A stretch of 64,000 nt of DNA from Neopestalotiopsis rosae. Taxonomy: Eukaryota > Ascomycota > Sordariomycetes > Amphisphaeriales > Sporocadaceae. The notes beneath the pieces were generated by a model. That model was not told the DNA's origin. It saw only the letters and a program-made list of their open reading frames with translations, and ran no database searches. Location: positions 372,001 to 436,000 of the forward strand of contig JALGAS010000005.1 in NCBI GenBank assembly GCA_023078685.1. Reading direction: 5' to 3'. Positions 60,128 to 64,000 of this stretch are shown here, one piece after another. Within the stretch, counting starts at the first letter, position 1, and each line of letters begins with the position of its first letter. Both the position numbers and the translations under genes were made by a program.

Positions 60128-60900
60128 CTAGACATAGACGCGGCGGTGAGAGTGGTGAGAGCTTCTGCTGCGGCGGCTGTGAGGGCTGCGGCTGTGACGG
60201 TGGCCGTGGCGGTGGTAGTGAGTCTCGCGGTAGTAGGTCTTGCGATCGGCGCTGCTGGTGCGGTCGCCGTGGAACCAGGCGAGAATGGCGGTGAAGAAGA
60301 AGAAGACGCAGTTCATGATGCCAAAGGCGAAGCAGGCCTTGAGCATGGCGCACGTCTTGTTGACCGTGGTGTCGATGCCGTAGTTTGAGTGGGCCGAGCC
60401 AAAGGGCCCAAAGTAGACGTCGAAGCCGCTGCTGGTGCTGACGTTTACGCAGTCGGCATGGGCAATGTCGCGCAAATACCAGACAGCGGCGATGAAGGCA
60501 CCCACAAAGCCGAGATCGATAATGGACACAAACAGGGCATTGGTGGACGAGCGGTGGTAGCTGAAGAGGGTGAAGATGGCCCAGGCGAGCGCGAGCACCG
60601 AGACGATGAACAAGACGAGTATGTAATTGGGCGTCAGCGCATTGTTCTCGACGTAGCCATGGACGAACCAGGCCAGCATGCCCATGGTGGGAATCTGCGG
60701 GAGAAAGAGGTCAGCTGGTTTGTGTCTGGAAATCACGGCGCAAGTAGAAGAAAAGAGGAGGGAGGTCATCGTCATGGAGTACTCTCCAGACAATGCGACT
60801 GCTATGCGACAAGCGATGACTGCCAGACGGGCAGACAGCAACTTACCAGAGTGAGGATTTGCATAAAGCGCCAAAAGGCGAAAAAGACGGCGAACAACAT
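60128..60900 (-). CDS. MARVEL-like four-helix membrane protein, two exons
   Basis: Exon 1 is 60900-60847 (18 codons) and exon 2 is 60694-60128, giving 206 residues. The 152-nt intron (GTAAGT donor, CAG acceptor) joins MLFAVFFAFWRFMQILTL to IPTMGMLAWFVHG, a typical fungal MARVEL-protein N-terminus. The longer frame back to 60970 reads through the intron and is rejected. Four hydrophobic segments are seen at about 8-31, 41-64, 71-91 and 137-158. Cys100 and Cys133 flank the second extracellular loop. The C-terminal tail (about 160-206) is rich in His, Arg and Ser and should be cytosolic. MARVEL proteins organise membrane domains and vesicle cargo; many fungal ones are uncharacterised. Function here is not known. 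Confidence 0.82.
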
Positions 60901-63820
60901 GATGAAGACGGCGACAGTCGCAAATGCGCAGACGAGCAGAAAAGTGTGTAAAGTCTCGAAACAGTTGCAAGTATACAGCAGCTAGGAGGCGATTCGTATT
61001 TCTTCACCTCGAGCGCGCGCAATCAAGCTAGAGCCAAGACTGGTTTGGTCGATTGGAAAGAGAAGGAGGGAGAGAGAGAGACAAGTGCTGGGAAGGATGT
61101 CGTAGATATGTCTCTGCTTGTCTTGGCTGTCTGTTATACGTAATGTATGGTGCGACAGCGGGCGCAAGTATGAGTGTGTGTGAGTGTGTGTGTGGTGCGA
61201 CCGTCTATGGATTGTAGGACGAGAAATGAAGGTTGTGTAAGTGCGTGGGCGTCTTGTTGCGTTGCAACCAGTTCGCGCAGGGGTGATGCCCGGTTTTTGT
61301 CGAGACGTGAGAACAGAGTCGGGATCCCGGGATTGGGGGGGTGTTTGTGTTTGGCAGGTATTATTGGTAGGTGAGAGGAGTGAGGAAGAGGAGGGGGGGC
61401 CCTAGTCAATCAATCCAGGTACTTGGATCCTTGATGTTTCTTTTTATGATTTCTTTCTTTTTCTTGTTGTCTTGTCAGACAGACAGAGGCAGAGATCTCA
61501 GGTGAGATGGAGATGGGACCAAGTGAGTTCCACGAGTGCAATGCCGGATGGGAATGGCCTCAAACGACGACAAGGCAAAGATAGTGAAAGTGAGTCGTAG
61601 GGTAATAGTCGTCTGAGAGTAGAGCCTCACCACGGACCGTAATTGGTGATGGGTTGCGAACTTTTCGATGGTTGACTGAATGACTGAATGACTGGACTGA
61701 CTGCGGGATGACGTCGATAATCTGCGTGGATGGCAGACGGCGACAAAGTCAATTTTCCTAGGCTGTCTGGCTTATGTATGTAAGGGCCTGTATGGGCTGG
61801 GTGGGTTACGCGAGCGAATCCGGGGGGTCACGCACAATTCGAGATCGGATCTGACCCTGTTTCCAATTCGGTCCAATGGGCAAAGAGGTTGGTGATTTAG
61901 AGAGAGAGGTATGATCTAGACCAGGACAAGATATCAAAAACTGCCTTGATAAGATCGAGGGGTACCCCTGCTGTAGGTACTATAATGTATGTTGTTGTGT
62001 GTGTGTTTGGGGTTCCACTGGCAGCCCGGGACAACGAGGTGCTTGGGTGTTACGCTTAGGCAGGGCAGGGAAATACGACTCGGGTAAGAGACGAGAGTTT
62101 TCTGAATGAGGAATGATCTGTTCTTCTTGTGTGTGTATGGATATTGTTGTTCTGTCAGGAACAGGAAGTGCCCCAACGATGTACACGGCAATATGCAGAC
62201 GACAGGCTGGAGCTTAAACAAGGTTGGTGTGTGTTCCAGGTTATTGAGACAAGTCTGACAAAACCCCGAATTGATAATGGGAGAAGAGTCGTCGTCACAA
62301 TCAAGAAAAATAAAGAGATGACACGACTGCCATGGAATTGAATTTTCTCGGTCGTATTTTCCCCTACCAATCCATGTTCGCGAGCAGCTCAAAGAAAAAT
62401 GGCGGTGGTTGGTTGGGCACTGCTGTTCAGTCACAAAACAATTCACGGGCTGGGGAATACGCGATTTTGGCCCTGACGCAATAAGCGCCAAGTCTAGGTA
62501 GGTATCCAACATTGAGAGGCTGTCCCCCGTTTTTCTTACTCAATCTGTCTACAAAGTACTTTTCCACTACAAACGATATCATATTGGACAGATGCAACAG
62601 ACTGTCAAAATAGTTCAAGGGCATGGATGAAGAAAAGAGTACTGTATGTAGGTAGTCTAGATGGCAGCCTCTGTCACACCATCAAATTTGGGTGGTTGGT
62701 GGTTCATTCAACCAGGTACACAGTAGACAAGTGCGTGCTAAAAAAGAGTGGGGACAACACTTATGTAGGTACTTCATACATAGTACGTATTGCCAAGGCT
62801 CAATTGCAGATCCGCCTGCTATTTCATGTATTCTTCTATATGGATATTTGCAACAACTCTCTCTAATTGACCTGATCCGAATGATATCGCAAAGTGTATG
62901 GACAGTAATATCTATTGACACTACACGTAGGCTGCAAATATTGAATGCGTCTATTGTATTATACTATGCCTTCAAGCCAGGTCATGCCCCCGCGTTTCTC
63001 CTCTTCCTTTCTTTGCAATGCATTCGTCAGTTTGTCTAAAGCTTCCATTCGTCTCCTGGATGCGTTCCTGTGTTACCAAAGTGTAATCAGTGTCTATTAT
63101 TATTCAAGTCTCAGAATTGATCATGATCCTAAGTTCACTAGGACAAGACCTCCACGTGGCCAAGCCCATGTCTGGGTCCCTGCTTCACCTCACACCTATA
63201 ACACATGTGGCATATTTGTTCATGTATGTTCTGTGTCAACTCTTAGAGCAAGCTTGGTACCTGCGTTGTCTGCCTTTTGAACCCTGGGAATATGCATCAT
63301 TCCACTGCTCAAACGCACCATGAACGCAAGCATCATATATTGCTGTATCACCTGCCATACGACAGTATCTGTAGGAGAACTTTACACGTGCACTATCACA
63401 TTGATTGTTTATAATGCATATGTTCATAGCCACACCTGCCTACTTGGTAGGATGCGCTGTGTATGTAAAGTTCACGATAGCCATATCCGTCCAAAAGAAG
63501 ACAAGTCCAGAAACGACCAGCGTGGAACATATGGCACCTCATTCACGTCCAAAACCATGGGAAGTTGTTGAGTAAGAAATTTAACGTATATCTTATTATG
63601 TGTGAAGATTGTCATGAGTTTTGTCTCCTTTCCGTAAACGCCTTTCAAAACGCCGCCTGTCGCTGACGCTTCCAGTCCCAAAATATTTCCTAGACAGAAA
63701 ACCAAGGACCCAGATGCTCCAGTGTACCCATGATGCCGAAAACAAGCAAAACTCCCATCAATGATTCATTTATGAGGACCAGTTCGATCCTTTCTTTCCG
63801 TTTCCCTGACTCTCATCCGT
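60901..63820. other. 2.9-kb intergenic region, no supported gene
   Basis: Frames are short and of low complexity. The first 600 bp should include the promoter and 5' UTR of the MARVEL gene, with a (TG)n microsatellite at about 61171-61194. No RNA gene or transposon was recognised further right, including between 61.9 and 63.7 kb. Confidence 0.45.
61171..61194. repeat. (TG)n microsatellite
   Basis: GAGTGTGTGTGAGTGTGTGTGT-type run of about 24 bp upstream of the MARVEL gene. Minus-strand frames across it read Thr-His repeats and are artefacts. Confidence 0.8.
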
Positions 63821-64000
63821 TTATTCGTAAAACCTCTCGTTCCAATCGTACTGTAACATTTCCGTCGGTGCGGGCCACCACGACATGAGGGGACCCTCGA
63901 TCTCGGCCACGTGCTCTACTATGGCCATGCCAGTCCGGCTGGCCTTTTCAATCCAGTCGTACTCCATGTCTTCAATGGGGGTCGGCCACCACGACATGAG
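63821..64000 (-). CDS. Unknown protein with internal duplication, partial at the right edge
   Basis: The minus-strand frame is open from the last base of the window to TAA at 63823-63821, giving the last 59 residues; the start lies outside. It contains two copies of a motif LMSWWPxP followed by an acidic residue and YDWxE, about 37 residues apart. DNA of the two copies is nearly identical over the core (CTCATGTCGTGGTGGCC at 63984-64000 and about 63873-63889), pointing to a recent tandem duplication. The segment is acidic and Trp-rich. I do not recognise the family. It was not obvious as an ORF because it is cut by the window edge. Confidence 0.55.
   Translation of the reverse strand, partial: LMSWWPTPIEDMEYDWIEKASRTGMAIVEHVAEIEGPLMSWWPAPTEMLQYDWNERFYE

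Noticed and set aside
1..64000. tRNA and rRNA genes
   Set aside because: I looked for T-loop-like GTTCRANNC motifs and clover-leaf partners by eye and found none convincing; a tRNAscan run would settle it.

Overview
The window looks like a filamentous ascomycete chromosome, most likely Sordariomycetes/Hypocreales-like. Coding genes have short introns (55-152 nt) with GTAAGT/GTACGT-type donors and CTAAC branch points. The gene set is typical: a CarO-type opsin, an IKS1-type kinase, a HET-NB-ARC-TPR protein, a CHRD protein, GH79 and MARVEL proteins. Two gene-bearing flanks of ordinary composition (1-22.3 kb and 56.1-64 kb) enclose about 34 kb of extremely A+T-rich DNA.

Left flank: an acidic partial gene runs off the left edge (1-543, minus). 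It is followed by a secreted GH79 glycosidase (1787-3443, plus, four exons), a C2H2-like protein (4388-5624, plus, two exons) and an IKS1-like kinase (7638-9966, minus, two exons). Next come a carotenoid-cleavage oxygenase (11232-13267, minus, two exons) and, divergently, a CarO-like rhodopsin (15622-16563, plus). The oxygenase could supply or metabolise the retinal chromophore of the rhodopsin. Last is a secreted CHRD protein with a tryptophan-containing pentad repeat (20334-21083, minus). Long intergenic stretches separate these genes.

Middle (about 22.3-56.1 kb): a graveyard of transposons mutated in the manner of repeat-induced point mutation (RIP). The remaining C and G lie largely in CpG, and CpA/TpG have become TpA. 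Recognisable layers are: a Ty3-type LTR retrotransposon (36825-43743) inside a Fot1/pogo element; an uninterrupted pogo copy (48440-50260) and a truncated one; a hAT element with a decayed but readable transposase (51166-55559); several hAT-type non-autonomous elements with 8-bp target duplications; a 142-bp short element in at least five copies; and a roughly 214-bp solo-LTR-like repeat in four copies. No functional host gene is visible here.

Right flank: immediately beyond the island is a HET-NB-ARC-TPR gene (56428-59545, plus, two exons), a fungal NLR-like heterokaryon-incompatibility/immunity-type protein. It is followed by a four-helix MARVEL-like membrane protein (60128-60900, minus, two exons), about 2.9 kb without a supported gene, and a partial gene with an internal duplication at the right edge (63821-64000, minus).

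All gene models come from reading frame, splice signals and family resemblance recalled from knowledge. No database search was run.
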